Positions 28,574 to 37,292 of a DNA stretch of 64,000 nucleotides are shown piece after piece. The stretch lies in assembly GCF_009026145.1 (NCBI RefSeq), contig NZ_WBUE01000013.1, positions 37,686 to 101,685 of the forward strand, in the 5' to 3' direction. The notes beneath the pieces are model-generated. The model saw nothing but the letters and a program-made list of their open reading frames with translations. It was not told the DNA's origin and did not search any database. Each line of letters begins with the position of its first letter. The stretch's first letter is position 1. Origin of the DNA: Hyphomicrobium sp. (GTDB lineage Bacteria; Pseudomonadota; Alphaproteobacteria; Rhizobiales; Hyphomicrobiaceae). The translations under genes and the position numbers were made by a program.

Positions 28574-30766
28574 GTGACAGCCGTGCGCTCTCCATCGGTC
28601 CATGCCCTGCTCGCTGCGGCGCTGCTGTTCGTGGCGGTGCTGCTGCGCGTCGCCGACCCGGAGCCGGTTTCGCGGCTACGGCTCTCCGTTTTCGACACCT
28701 ACCTCGATCTTTCCCCGCGCGCGCTCGATGCCTCGCTCCCCGTCCGCATCGTCGACATCGACGACGCCTCTTTGGCGCGCATCGGTCAGTGGCCGTGGCC
28801 GCGCACGCGCCTCGCCGAGATCGTCGACCGCCTCAAGGCCGACGGAGCGCGCACCATCACCCTCGACCTCATCCTCGCCGAGCCCGATCGCTGGTCGGCG
28901 AGTGAGTTCGCCAAGCTGTTTGCGACCGAGCCCGACTTGGCGCCGCTCATCGACAAGGCCGCCGCGCTGCCGTCGAACGACGAGCGGCTGGCGGCGGCCA
29001 TCCGATCGGCCCAGTCGATCATCGGTCTCGCCGGCGAGACCGCGGGGGACGATGCCCCGCCCAAGCCGCATGCTCATTTCGCCATTGCCGGCGACGATCC
29101 GCTGCAGTTCGTGCCCCGCTTCAGGGGGACGGTACAGAGCCTCACCCTGTTGACCGACGCCGCCAAGGGCATCGGCGCCGTCAACTGGCTGCCCGAGCGC
29201 GATCAGGTCGTGCGCCGCGTGCCGCTGCTGTTGTCGATCGCCGGCACGCTCTACCCGTCGCTGCCGCTCGAGACGCTGCGCGTGGCCATGAACGAGACGA
29301 CGCTGTTCGTGCGCTCGTCCGGCGGCAGCGGCGTGACGGCCTTCGGCCAGCGCACCGGCATCGAACACGTGCGGGTCGGCTCGACCGTGCTGCCCACCGA
29401 CGGCGACGGCGAGCTGTGGCTGCGCTTCACGCGCCCCGACCCGCGCCGCTATATCTCGGCACATCGCATTCTCGACGGCTCGCACGATGCCATGGAGATC
29501 GCCGGGCGCGACATCCTGATCGGCACCAGCGCCGTCGGGCTGCTCGACCTGCGCGCCACACCGCTCGATCCGGCGGTGCCGGGCGTCGAGGTGCACGCAC
29601 AGGCGCTCGAGCAGATGCTCTCCGGCGAGCACCTGAGCCGCCCGCCGTTCGCCACCGGCCTGGAGCTGGTCTACCTCGTCGCCGCCGGTGCGGCCCTCGC
29701 CTGGTTGATCGGGCGGCTTGGCGCGGCTGGTGCTGCGGCGATCGGCATTGCCGCGATCATCGTCGTCTTCGCGGCCTCCTGGCTCGCCTACACCAATGCC
29801 GGCTACCTGCTCGATCCCGTCTACCCCTCGATCGCCGTGCTGCTCGTCTATCTGGCGACCTCGCTCACCGGCTACATCGCGACCGAGCGCGAGCGTGCCC
29901 GCGTGCGCTCGGCCTTCGGCCACTACCTCGCCGAGCCGTTGGTCGAGGAGCTGGCGCGCAGTCCCGACAAGCTGAAGCTCGGCGGCGAGACGCGCGAGGT
30001 GACGGTGCTGTTCGCCGACGTGCGCGGCTTCACCAACATTGCCGAAGGGCTGAGCGCAGAGGCGCTGATCGCCTTCCTCAACCGGCTGTTCACGCCGCTC
30101 TCCGACATCATCCTTCAGAACCGCGGAACGATCGACAAATTCATGGGCGACGCGGTGATGGCGTTCTGGAACGCGCCACTCATCGACGAAGAGCACGCCG
30201 CCAACGCCTGCCGGGCGGCGCTGCGCATGCAAGAGCAATTGCAGCGGCTCAATGCGCTGTGGGCTGCTGAGGCCGCGGCCGGCGGCATGCCCGAGAAGCG
30301 GGTGCGGCTCGGCATCGGCCTCAACACCGGCGACTGCTGCGTCGGCAATGTCGGCTCGCCGCAGCGCTTCGACTACTCCATCCTCGGCGATGTGGTGAAC
30401 GTCGCCTCGAGGCTCGAAGAGGAGACGAAGAGCTACGGTGTGCCGATCATCGCCGGCGAGAAGACGATGCTCTCGGCGCCAGCGCTCGCCTTTCTGGAGC
30501 TCGGCTCGGCGACCGTGCGCGGGAAGGAGCGGCCCGAGCGCCTCTTCGCGCTCATCGGTGATGAGAGCGTGGCACGCTCGGAGGCTTTCGCGTCCTTGAG
30601 CGCGCTGCACGCCCGGCTGCTGGCGGCGCTGGCAACCGGTGACATTGCATCGGCGCGGGTGGCGCTGCACGAGTGCCGGGAGCGGGATGGCACGGCGCTT
30701 TCACAGCTCTACGCGCATTACGCGCATGAGCTCGAGGGGCGCCCCGCCCGGGCCGGCGGCGGCTGA
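28574..30766 (+). CDS. CHASE2-domain adenylate/guanylate cyclase
   Basis: This 730-residue receptor cyclase starts at a GTG. A first helix ('LLAAALLFVAVLLRVA') leads to an extracytoplasmic CHASE2 sensor (about 30-350), then three membrane helices ('LVYLVAAGAALAWLIG' and following) and a class III cyclase domain. The catalytic residues appear intact: metal Asp in 'VLFADVRGFTN' and 'FMGDAVMAFWN', the Lys of 'TIDKFMGD', the Asp of 'FDYSILGDVVNVASRLE' and its Asn/Arg pair. The Lys/Asp pair favours ATP and cAMP production. It would sense an outside signal; the ligand is unknown. Confidence 0.93.
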   Translation: MTAVRSPSVHALLAAALLFVAVLLRVADPEPVSRLRLSVFDTYLDLSPRALDASLPVRIVDIDDASLARIGQWPWPRTRLAEIVDRLKADGARTITLDLILAEPDRWSASEFAKLFATEPDLAPLIDKAAALPSNDERLAAAIRSAQSIIGLAGETAGDDAPPKPHAHFAIAGDDPLQFVPRFRGTVQSLTLLTDAAKGIGAVNWLPERDQVVRRVPLLLSIAGTLYPSLPLETLRVAMNETTLFVRSSGGSGVTAFGQRTGIEHVRVGSTVLPTDGDGELWLRFTRPDPRRYISAHRILDGSHDAMEIAGRDILIGTSAVGLLDLRATPLDPAVPGVEVHAQALEQMLSGEHLSRPPFATGLELVYLVAAGAALAWLIGRLGAAGAAAIGIAAIIVVFAASWLAYTNAGYLLDPVYPSIAVLLVYLATSLTGYIATERERARVRSAFGHYLAEPLVEELARSPDKLKLGGETREVTVLFADVRGFTNIAEGLSAEALIAFLNRLFTPLSDIILQNRGTIDKFMGDAVMAFWNAPLIDEEHAANACRAALRMQEQLQRLNALWAAEAAAGGMPEKRVRLGIGLNTGDCCVGNVGSPQRFDYSILGDVVNVASRLEEETKSYGVPIIAGEKTMLSAPALAFLELGSATVRGKERPERLFALIGDESVARSEAFASLSALHARLLAALATGDIASARVALHECRERDGTALSQLYAHYAHELEGRPARAGGG

Positions 30767-30915
30767 CGCATGTCAGCGCCGGCCGTGCGCAGGACGACGG
30801 AATTTCGCATCCGGAACGTTTTTGGCGCATGCGGCAGAGTCTAAGCCGCGGCGCCGGGTTGAAGTCGTCTCGCGGCTGACTACATCGCCGGCAGGGGAAC
30901 GAGGGGTCACAGCGC

Positions 30916-31470
30916 ATGCATATCCGCGATACCACGGCCGGCTATGGGCTGCCGACGCGGATCGTGCACTGGCTCATGGCGGTGGCCATCGTCGGCATGT
31001 ACGTGCTCGGGTTGTGGATGGTCGAGCTCGACTACTACAGCCCCTACTACCGCACCGCCCCCGACATCCATCGCAGTGTCGGCATGCTGCTCCTTTTCCT
31101 GCTCGTCCCCCGCTTCATCTGGCGGCTCGCCAACGTCATGCCGAGCGACGATGAGCTGTCACCAATCGAGCGGCGCGCGGCCCAGATCGTGCACTGGGGC
31201 TTCTACCCGCTGCTGCTCGCGTTGATGGTAAGCGGCTATCTCATGTCGACGGCCGACGGCCGCCCGATCGAGGTTTTCGACTGGTTCAGCGTGCCGGCAC
31301 TGGTGCACGACAAGGCGATGGAAAAGGCCGCCGGTGAGGTGCACGAGGTTCTCGCCAACATCACGATGATCGTCGTGCTGCTGCACGCTGCCGCATCGCT
31401 CAAGCATCACTTCCTCGACCGCAGCCGCATCCTTGCGCGCATGTGGTCGGGTCCCGCCAACAACCAATAA
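30916..31470 (+). CDS. Cytochrome b561 (di-heme membrane electron carrier)
   Basis: The 184-residue protein has four membrane helices and the bacterial cytochrome b561 pattern: 'PTRIVHWLMAVAIVGMYVLG' with a heme His at the start, 'IHRSVGMLLLFLLVPRFIWR', 'QIVHWGFYPLLLALMVSGYL' and the last His pair 'EVHEVLANITMIVVLLHAAA'. The family passes electrons from quinol to superoxide or other partners in the inner membrane. It is followed after 23 bp by a YceI gene, a very common pairing. Confidence 0.95.
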   Translation: MHIRDTTAGYGLPTRIVHWLMAVAIVGMYVLGLWMVELDYYSPYYRTAPDIHRSVGMLLLFLLVPRFIWRLANVMPSDDELSPIERRAAQIVHWGFYPLLLALMVSGYLMSTADGRPIEVFDWFSVPALVHDKAMEKAAGEVHEVLANITMIVVLLHAAASLKHHFLDRSRILARMWSGPANNQ

Positions 31471-31493
31471 TACATCTTCGAGGAGTTCTCCGC

Positions 31494-32066
31494 ATGAAGC
31501 TAATGCCTGCCTCGCTCGCTCTCATCGCTGCGCTGCTTTCGACTGGCCCTGCAGCCGCAGCCGACTATGTCATCGATACCGACAAGGCGCATGCCTCGAT
31601 CAACTTCCGCATCAAGCACCTCGGCTTCAGCTGGCTCACCGGCCGCTTCGACACCTTCAAGGGCACGTTCGCGTTCGACGAGGCCAAGCCGGAAACCTCC
31701 AAGGTGAAGGTCGAGATCGACGCCAACAGCGTCAACTCCAACCACGCGGAGCGCGACAAGCACCTGCGCGGCAAGGACTTCCTCGATACGGGGAGCTTCC
31801 CCACCGCGACCTTCGAGAGCACGGCGGTGAAGCTCGACGGCGACAACGCGAAAATCACCGGCAACCTGACCCTGCACGGCGTGACCAAGGAAATCACCAT
31901 CAACGCCAAGCGCGTCGGCGGCGGCGAGGACCCATGGGGCGGCTACCGCCAGGGCTTCACCGGCACGACGACGCTGCCGCTCAAGGATTTCGGCATCAAC
32001 TACAACCTCGGCCCCTCGGCGCAGGCGGTGGAGCTGGCGCTCGAAATCGAGGGTGTCCGGCAATAG
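31494..32066 (+). CDS. YceI-like periplasmic lipid-binding protein
   Basis: The start chosen is the ATG at 31494, with the Shine-Dalgarno sequence gagg (31480s) and a clear signal peptide ('ASLALIAALLSTGPAAAA'). The mature part is the lipocalin-like YceI barrel: 'YVIDTDKAHASINFRIKHLG', 'WLTGRFDTFKGTFAFDE', 'SNHAERDKHLRGKDFLDTG' and 'GNLTLHGVTKEITI'. Family members bind polyisoprenoid lipids. Pairing with cytochrome b561 suggests a quinone-related job in the periplasm, but this is inferred. Confidence 0.95.
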   Translation: MKLMPASLALIAALLSTGPAAAADYVIDTDKAHASINFRIKHLGFSWLTGRFDTFKGTFAFDEAKPETSKVKVEIDANSVNSNHAERDKHLRGKDFLDTGSFPTATFESTAVKLDGDNAKITGNLTLHGVTKEITINAKRVGGGEDPWGGYRQGFTGTTTLPLKDFGINYNLGPSAQAVELALEIEGVRQ

Positions 32067-32073
32067 GACAGCC

Positions 32074-32120
32074 GAGCCGCGAACGTCACTCGGCGTTAAC
32101 CGAGCTTGCGTTCGCGGCTC
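32074..32120 (+). terminator. Long nested hairpin after the b561-YceI pair
   Basis: A perfect 12-bp inverted repeat, gagccgcgaacg (32074-32085) and cgttcgcggctc (32109-32120), encloses a second 5-bp stem (ctcgg/ccgag). It starts 8 bp after the yceI stop. No T-run follows, so it may protect the 3' end of the mRNA or need Rho for termination. Confidence 0.6.
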
Positions 32121-32284
32121 GTCGAGCCGCTAAATTGGCGAGCGAGCCAAAGGGATATGTAACGCGGCCGTGGCAAGGTCCCCGGCCGTGCGATTGCGGT
32201 AGCACTGGGGATTGAACGGTCTCTAGCGCCGGGCTGCGAGCGCACGATCGTACGACGGGCGGGCAGCAGCCCCAGGAGCGACCG

Positions 32285-34789
32285 TTGTCAGCCACGCCGA
32301 CGCCGCCAGCAATGAAATGGCGCCCTGCGCGCGAGAAGATCCGCGGCCGCAGCACGCCGTCGCGGCGCTTGGCACAGAGCCTCCGAGAACAGGAGGTTCG
32401 CGGCGAAAAGGCGATCGCGCTGGCGCAGGCAGGCATCGCGGTATTCGTGCTAGCGCTGCATGCCTTCGGCTTTCGCCAAGGCATCCCGGGTTTTGACAGT
32501 TGGCTGTTCCTCGCCCTTGCGGCGCTGATCGGCAGCTCGGCCGTGCGCTGGTGGCTGGCGAGCGAGGAGCCGCTTCCGGAGCGCCGGCTCGACGCATTGA
32601 GCGTCATCGACGTCGGCATCGTCATATCGCTGATCTGGAGCTACCAGTTTGCCTTCAACCATCCGGCCGGCGGTGTGCTGAAGGCGCCCGCCTTCCTCAT
32701 GCTGTTGCTGATCGTCGGCGTGCGTGCGCTGCGCTTTCATCCGCGTCCGATCGTCGTGGCAGGCATCGCGGCCGTGGCCGGCTGGTGCACGCTCGTCTGC
32801 GGTGCGGTGATCACGGACGGGGTTGCGGCAATTACCGATGACTATCGTCAGTATCTTACCTCGTTTCACATTCTGCCGGCGGCCGAAGCGGAACGGCTCG
32901 TCGCCTTGGGCGCGTTGGTCCTAGTGCTGGCCGTCGGCACGTATAGCGCCCGCCGGTTGCTGGGGCGCACGGCTCACCTATCTGATTACGGGGAAGCACT
33001 GGAGGCGGCGCGCCAGCACCTGCAAGAGTCGGTGCATGCGCGCTGGCGGGCAGAAGCGGCTCTGGCGGCACTCGACCGGCGCGAGGCGGAGCTGAGCGAG
33101 CAGAACCGATTGTTCAATGCGGCGCTGGCGAAGATGTCGCAAGGCCTGTGCATGTTCGACCAGGACCAGAATCTGCTCGTCTGCAACGATCGCTATATCG
33201 AGATGTACGGTCTCTCCAAGGACCTTGCAAAGCGAGGCACGCCGTTTCGCAAGATCATAGAAAGCCGCATCGAAAAGGGCCTCTATGGCGTCGGCGATGC
33301 CGCTGCCTACCTCGAGGAGCGCCTCGCCTCCGCGCGTGAGGCGGTGCACAACACCAAGCTGCACGAGCTTGGTGACGGCCGTATCATCGCCATCACTCAC
33401 GAGCCCATGGAAGGCGGGGGATGGGTGGCCACCCACGACGACGTTACGCGACTGCGCCGTATCGAGGCGAAGCTGTCGCACATGGCGCGCCACGATGCGC
33501 TGACCGATCTTCCTAATCGCATCCAGTTGCGCGAGCGCATGCAGCAGGTGCTCTCCGGCGATGCCATGGAGGGGCGGCACCTGGTGGTGTTGGTGTTCGA
33601 GATCGATCGCTTCAAAGAAATCAACGAGACCTTCGGGCCATCGATCGGCGACGCGCTGTTGCAGGGTGTTGCGCAGCATCTCCGCCGGCGTCTCGACGGC
33701 GTCGACATGATGGCGCGCGTCGGCGGCGACGAGTTCGTCGTGCTTCAGGTCGCGGACGAAGCAGCCGTGGCGGCGGCTGCGCTCGTCAAACGCGTGCACG
33801 CGGTGCTCGGCACCTCCTTCGACATCGACGATCAATCGCTGTCCATCACCGTCAGCGTCGGCGTGGCCATGGGGCCCGCCGATGGCGACGACGGTGACGA
33901 GCTGTTGAAGAACGCCGACCTAGCGCTGGGCCGCGCCAAGAAGGACGGTCCGGGCAACTCGCGCTTCTTCGAGCGCGGGTTGGACGAACGCATGCGGGCT
34001 CGCCATAAGCTCGAGCACGATATGCGGGTGGCGTTGCGTGAGGGTCAGTTCGAGCTCTACTACCAGCCGCAGTTGAACCTGGCGCGCAACGAGATTGCCG
34101 CCTTCGAGGCGCTGCTGCGCTGGAATCATCCCGAGCGTGGCGTCATCTCGCCCTCCGAGTTCGTGGCGCTCGCAGAGGACACGGGCTTCATCGTGCAACT
34201 CGGCGATTGGGCGCTGCGACAGGCGTGCGAGGAGGCTTCTCACTGGCCGAGGGGGCTGCGCGTCGCCGTCAACCTTTCGGTGGCGCAATTCCGCTCTGGG
34301 CATGTGCGCCAGTCGGTAATCTCCGCGCTGGGGGCCTCGGCGCTATCGCCCGACCGGCTCGAGCTCGAGATCACCGAGTCGGTCTTGATGCAGGAAGGAA
34401 CCGAGGTTGCAGAGGTGCTCGGCAAGCTGCAGGAGCTGGGTATCGGCATTGCGCTCGACGATTTCGGCACCGGCTTCTCCTCGCTCAGCTACTTGACGCG
34501 CATCCGCTTCGACAAGATCAAGATCGACAAGCACTTCATCCGCGAGTTGCGCGACGAGCCCAACAGCGCGCTCGCCGTGTTGCGGTCTGTGGTCGCGCTC
34601 TCCAAGAGCCTCGGGATCACGACGGTAGCGGAGGGCATCGAGAGCAAGGAGCAGCTGCAGCGCGTGCGCGCCGAGGGGTGCACGGAGGCCCAGGGCTTCT
34701 ATGTGGGCAGGCCGATGGCCGCCAGCGGAGTCCCGGCGCTTCTGGCGCGCCGGAAGCGAAAGCCGCAGCGCGAATCACGCGCTTCTTGA
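32285..34789 (+). CDS. Membrane PAS-GGDEF-EAL bifunctional c-di-GMP enzyme
   Basis: The start used is TTG at 32285 (an ATG at 32312, 'MKWRPAREK', is also possible). Six membrane helices lie in residues about 45-235, followed by a short coiled region, a PAS-like domain ('KMSQGLCMFDQDQNLLVCND'), GGDEF near residue 480 ('MARVGGDEFVVL') and EAL near 607 ('FEALLRWNHPERG'). Both active sites look intact, including 'VNLSVAQF', 'LEITESVLM', 'LDDFGTGFSSLSYL', 'KIKIDKHFI' and 'VAEGIES'. It could make and degrade cyclic-di-GMP. An inhibitory I-site (RxxD) is not obvious before GGDEF. Confidence 0.95.
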   Translation: MSATPTPPAMKWRPAREKIRGRSTPSRRLAQSLREQEVRGEKAIALAQAGIAVFVLALHAFGFRQGIPGFDSWLFLALAALIGSSAVRWWLASEEPLPERRLDALSVIDVGIVISLIWSYQFAFNHPAGGVLKAPAFLMLLLIVGVRALRFHPRPIVVAGIAAVAGWCTLVCGAVITDGVAAITDDYRQYLTSFHILPAAEAERLVALGALVLVLAVGTYSARRLLGRTAHLSDYGEALEAARQHLQESVHARWRAEAALAALDRREAELSEQNRLFNAALAKMSQGLCMFDQDQNLLVCNDRYIEMYGLSKDLAKRGTPFRKIIESRIEKGLYGVGDAAAYLEERLASAREAVHNTKLHELGDGRIIAITHEPMEGGGWVATHDDVTRLRRIEAKLSHMARHDALTDLPNRIQLRERMQQVLSGDAMEGRHLVVLVFEIDRFKEINETFGPSIGDALLQGVAQHLRRRLDGVDMMARVGGDEFVVLQVADEAAVAAAALVKRVHAVLGTSFDIDDQSLSITVSVGVAMGPADGDDGDELLKNADLALGRAKKDGPGNSRFFERGLDERMRARHKLEHDMRVALREGQFELYYQPQLNLARNEIAAFEALLRWNHPERGVISPSEFVALAEDTGFIVQLGDWALRQACEEASHWPRGLRVAVNLSVAQFRSGHVRQSVISALGASALSPDRLELEITESVLMQEGTEVAEVLGKLQELGIGIALDDFGTGFSSLSYLTRIRFDKIKIDKHFIRELRDEPNSALAVLRSVVALSKSLGITTVAEGIESKEQLQRVRAEGCTEAQGFYVGRPMAASGVPALLARRKRKPQRESRAS

Positions 34790-34791
34790 GG

Positions 34792-35016
34792 TCAGTTGTC
34801 CGTGGAGGCCGGCGGCCACGGCCAGGCTTCCTCAAGGCTGCTTTCGGGCTCGAACAGATCGAGGCCGATCGGCGCTACATCCGGGTCGCCGACCGGTCGT
34901 GGTGGAGGACCGTCCGGCTGCTGGGAGGGCAGTGCGAGCTGGATGGTGGTGGCTGCTTTTGCGTGTGAGACGAGCGCCGACATGATTAGCAACGTGATTA
35001 GGCTCGAGCGCCCCAT
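34792..35016 (-). CDS. Small secreted protein (74 aa) of unknown function
   Basis: On the minus strand an ATG at 35016 is preceded by a strong Shine-Dalgarno sequence (ggaggaag). The first residues are a signal peptide ('SSLITLLIMSALVSHAKA') with cleavage after AKA. The 50-residue mature part is rich in Pro, Asp and Trp ('LPSQQPDGPPPRPVGDPDVA') and without Cys. Its stop is 2 bp from the convergent GGDEF-EAL stop. I know no family; the start and signal peptide make it a credible real gene. Confidence 0.65.
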   Translation of the reverse strand: MGRSSLITLLIMSALVSHAKAATTIQLALPSQQPDGPPPRPVGDPDVAPIGLDLFEPESSLEEAWPWPPASTDN

Positions 35017-35205
35017 GCCACTTCCTCCGCCAAATAAGCTCTGGCTAGGTACAATGGGCCCGTTTAATGAAGCATCGCGCGCATGCTCGACAGTTGAGCT
35101 AATTGCCGATGGTGCAGCAGAGCCGGCGGGAGGACTGTTTGCGCATGCTATGATCAGCGGCGCCCGGCAAGCGGAGACTCGACGCCGAGCCATAATGAGG
35201 AAGTG

Positions 35206-35937
35206 ATGGCCGAAGCTGCCCAATCGACCCTGACGGCCCCCGATGCGACGGCGCTGGAGATCTTTCAGAACCAATGGGAGATCTACCGCAAGTTCCTACA
35301 GCACGACTACCTGTCGAACGGTGAGGCCTGCGTCGCCCTGCATCGCTTTCTCACCGACGGGGTGGGGCGTCCGTACCGCTTTCTCGACCTTGCTTGTGGC
35401 GACGCCAGCGGCATCGTGACTGCACTGCGTGCGACGCCCATCGAGCACTACCGCGGCGTCGATCTTTCGGCGCCGGCGCTGGCGCTGGCAAAACGCAATC
35501 TCGCCGCTCTGCCTTGCAGGGTGGACCTCGAGGAAGCCGACTTCTCGACGGCGCTGCGTAACCTGCCGGCACTCGAGGACATCGTCTGGATCAGCCTCTC
35601 GCTGCATCATCTGGACAGCGCGGCCAAGCGCACTTTCATGCGCGAGGTGCGCGCGGCGATCGCCGCCAACGGCGCCTTCCTCATCTACGAGCCGACGCGC
35701 CGCGACGGCGAGGATCGCCCCGCCTATCTCGACCGCTTCGAGGATATCGGCCGGCGCGATTGGTGCGAGCTCACCGCTGCCGAGTTCGCCGAGGCCATCA
35801 AGCATGTGCGCACGTGCGACCTGCCGGAGACGGTGTCAGGCTGGGAGGAGCTCGGCCGCGACGCCGGCTTCGCGTCAATGAGCGAGCTGTACAGGTCGCC
35901 GACGGATCTCTTCCGTCTTTTCCTCTATCGCCCCTAG
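35206..35937 (+). CDS. Class I SAM-dependent methyltransferase
   Basis: The start chosen is the ATG at 35206 (a GTG lies one codon earlier), giving 243 residues. 'FLDLACGDASGIVTALRA' is the SAM-binding loop, 'RGVDLSAPALALAKRN' the second acidic strand, 'VWISLSLHHLDSAAKRTF' and 'AFLIYEPTRRDGED' the later core. The N-terminal helix ('IYRKFLQHDYLSNGEACVAL') may be the substrate cap. Target is unknown; no neighbour on the same strand suggests a pathway. Confidence 0.85.
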   Translation: MAEAAQSTLTAPDATALEIFQNQWEIYRKFLQHDYLSNGEACVALHRFLTDGVGRPYRFLDLACGDASGIVTALRATPIEHYRGVDLSAPALALAKRNLAALPCRVDLEEADFSTALRNLPALEDIVWISLSLHHLDSAAKRTFMREVRAAIAANGAFLIYEPTRRDGEDRPAYLDRFEDIGRRDWCELTAAEFAEAIKHVRTCDLPETVSGWEELGRDAGFASMSELYRSPTDLFRLFLYRP

Positions 35938-36069
35938 CGGCCTTGCTTTTGGCACAGACAACAGCCATATAGCCGGTGCCGGTGCGATCCGAGGTGGACC
36001 GCGCCCTCACGTTTTGGATTGAGATTAAGCGCGCCACCGGCCGTTTTCCCTTACCCAATGACTGAGACC

Positions 36070-36092
36070 CCGCGCGATGGCGTACCGCGCGG
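36070..36092 (+). promoter_or_regulatory. Hairpin in the long leader of the cold-shock gene
   Basis: The stem ccgcgcg (36070-36076) pairs with cgcgcgg (36086-36092) over a 9-nt loop, about 40 nt before the cspA-like start codon. Cold-shock mRNAs often carry structured leaders that refold at low temperature. This is a candidate only, since the transcript start is not known. Confidence 0.35.
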
Positions 36093-36132
36093 TGATTGGC
36101 TTTATGAGTGCGCCGGTTGGAAGCTACATCGT

Positions 36133-36348
36133 ATGAATCGTATCACTGGCACTGTGAAGTTCTTCAATTTCTCGAAGGGCTTTGGCTTCGTGCAGCCGGC
36201 CGACGGCTCCAAGGACGTGTTCATTCACGTCAGCGCGCTCGAGCGCGCGGGCATCAATGGCCTCAACGAGGGCGACAAGATCACCTTCGTCGTCGAGGAC
36301 GACCGCCGCGGGCGCGGCAAGCAGGCGGCTCAGATCGAGCTGGCCTGA
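36133..36348 (+). CDS. Cold-shock protein (CspA family)
   Basis: The start chosen is the ATG at 36133, giving 71 residues, the normal size; the frame is open upstream but has no family likeness. RNP motifs are intact: 'GTVKFFNFSKGFGFVQP' and 'KDVFIHVSALE'. It binds single-stranded RNA/DNA and melts mRNA structure. It is monocistronic, with a leader of some 100 bp or more that contains a GC-rich hairpin. Whether it is cold- or growth-phase-induced cannot be told. Confidence 0.96.
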   Translation: MNRITGTVKFFNFSKGFGFVQPADGSKDVFIHVSALERAGINGLNEGDKITFVVEDDRRGRGKQAAQIELA

Positions 36349-36408
36349 CGTCTTTCCCGACCCGATCTCACGAGCGATGCCGCCGGGTCTTCCTGGCGGC
36401 ATCGTCGT

Positions 36409-37212
36409 TCAGGGCGCGGGTCGCCGGGCGATGATGGCAACGCTTTCGACGATCTCCGGGAACGAGCCCGACGGCGAGATGGCGAGCATGCGCTGGCGCA
36501 CGTCCGCCTCGTAGGCGGCACAGCCGTCCTCGCCGAGCGCCGCCGGTGAGTTGGCCGAGAACGACAGTGCCCGGGCCACCACCTCCTCGAGGCTCGTCGT
36601 CCGCGGCTCGAAGACGGAGATACTCTCGACGTCGCTGAACGGGCTGCGCAGCAAAACGCTGGTGTGCTCCTCCCACGCTTCGCTTTTGCGCCAGCGGTAG
36701 AAGTCATCGAAGCGGCCGTGTCCCTTGCGCAGCTCTTCAAATGCCGCATGCCAGCCCGTGGGGCCTAAGTCGTGCAGCTCGGTGTTGACGAGCGCCACCG
36801 CGCCCCCTGGGGAGATCAATTCGTCGAGGCGGCTGAGCGTTGCTTCGCGGTCCATCCAGTGGAAGGCGCGTGCAATGGTCACGAGGTGCAGCGGCGCGAG
36901 CGCGGCATCGAGGTCGAACGAGGACCCGATATGCCAATCGATGTCTACGCCGGCGATCTCGGCTGCTCGGCGCGCGGCGGCGATCATCTCCGCATCGGCA
37001 TCGATACCGATCATGGTTCCGCAGTAGCGGGACAGCGGCAGCGTCAATGTCCCGGGTCCACAGCCGAGGTCGAGCGCCCGCGATTGCGCATCGAGCCTCG
37101 TCTCGGCGGCCAGCTTGGCGACGAGGCGACCGGCGTACGGCGGCCGCCCGTTGATGTAATGGGGGATGACCGACCGGAAGCGGTTGGGATCGAGCGGTGC
37201 TACGCGGACCAT
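36409..37212 (-). CDS. Class I SAM-dependent methyltransferase (UbiE-like)
   Basis: The start chosen is the Met at 37212 ('MVRVAPLDPNRFRSVIPHY'), giving 267 residues; the frame is open to 37296 but that part overlaps the next gene. SAM motifs are 'ALDLGCGPGTLTLPLS', 'IGIDADAEMIAAARRAAE' and 'VTIARAFHWMDREATL'. The sequence around 'HYINGRPPYAGRLVAKLA' is typical of small-molecule methyltransferases of the UbiE group. Substrate is not known. The gene lies 80 bp downstream of the MHYT gene on the same strand. Confidence 0.87.
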   Translation of the reverse strand: MVRVAPLDPNRFRSVIPHYINGRPPYAGRLVAKLAAETRLDAQSRALDLGCGPGTLTLPLSRYCGTMIGIDADAEMIAAARRAAEIAGVDIDWHIGSSFDLDAALAPLHLVTIARAFHWMDREATLSRLDELISPGGAVALVNTELHDLGPTGWHAAFEELRKGHGRFDDFYRWRKSEAWEEHTSVLLRSPFSDVESISVFEPRTTSLEEVVARALSFSANSPAALGEDGCAAYEADVRQRMLAISPSGSFPEIVESVAIIARRPAP

Positions 37213-37292
37213 GCGGTGCCGAGCCAATTGGGATGCGACGCCAACGATACGTATGGCACAGCCGCGCATTGGGCAACGCCGCCGGAAGACCC

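Noticed and set aside
28676..30670. Minus-strand ORF of 664 aa opposite the cyclase
   Set aside because: The plus-strand cyclase is intact. The antisense frame has a typical shadow composition, rich in Arg, Gly, Gln and His without order.
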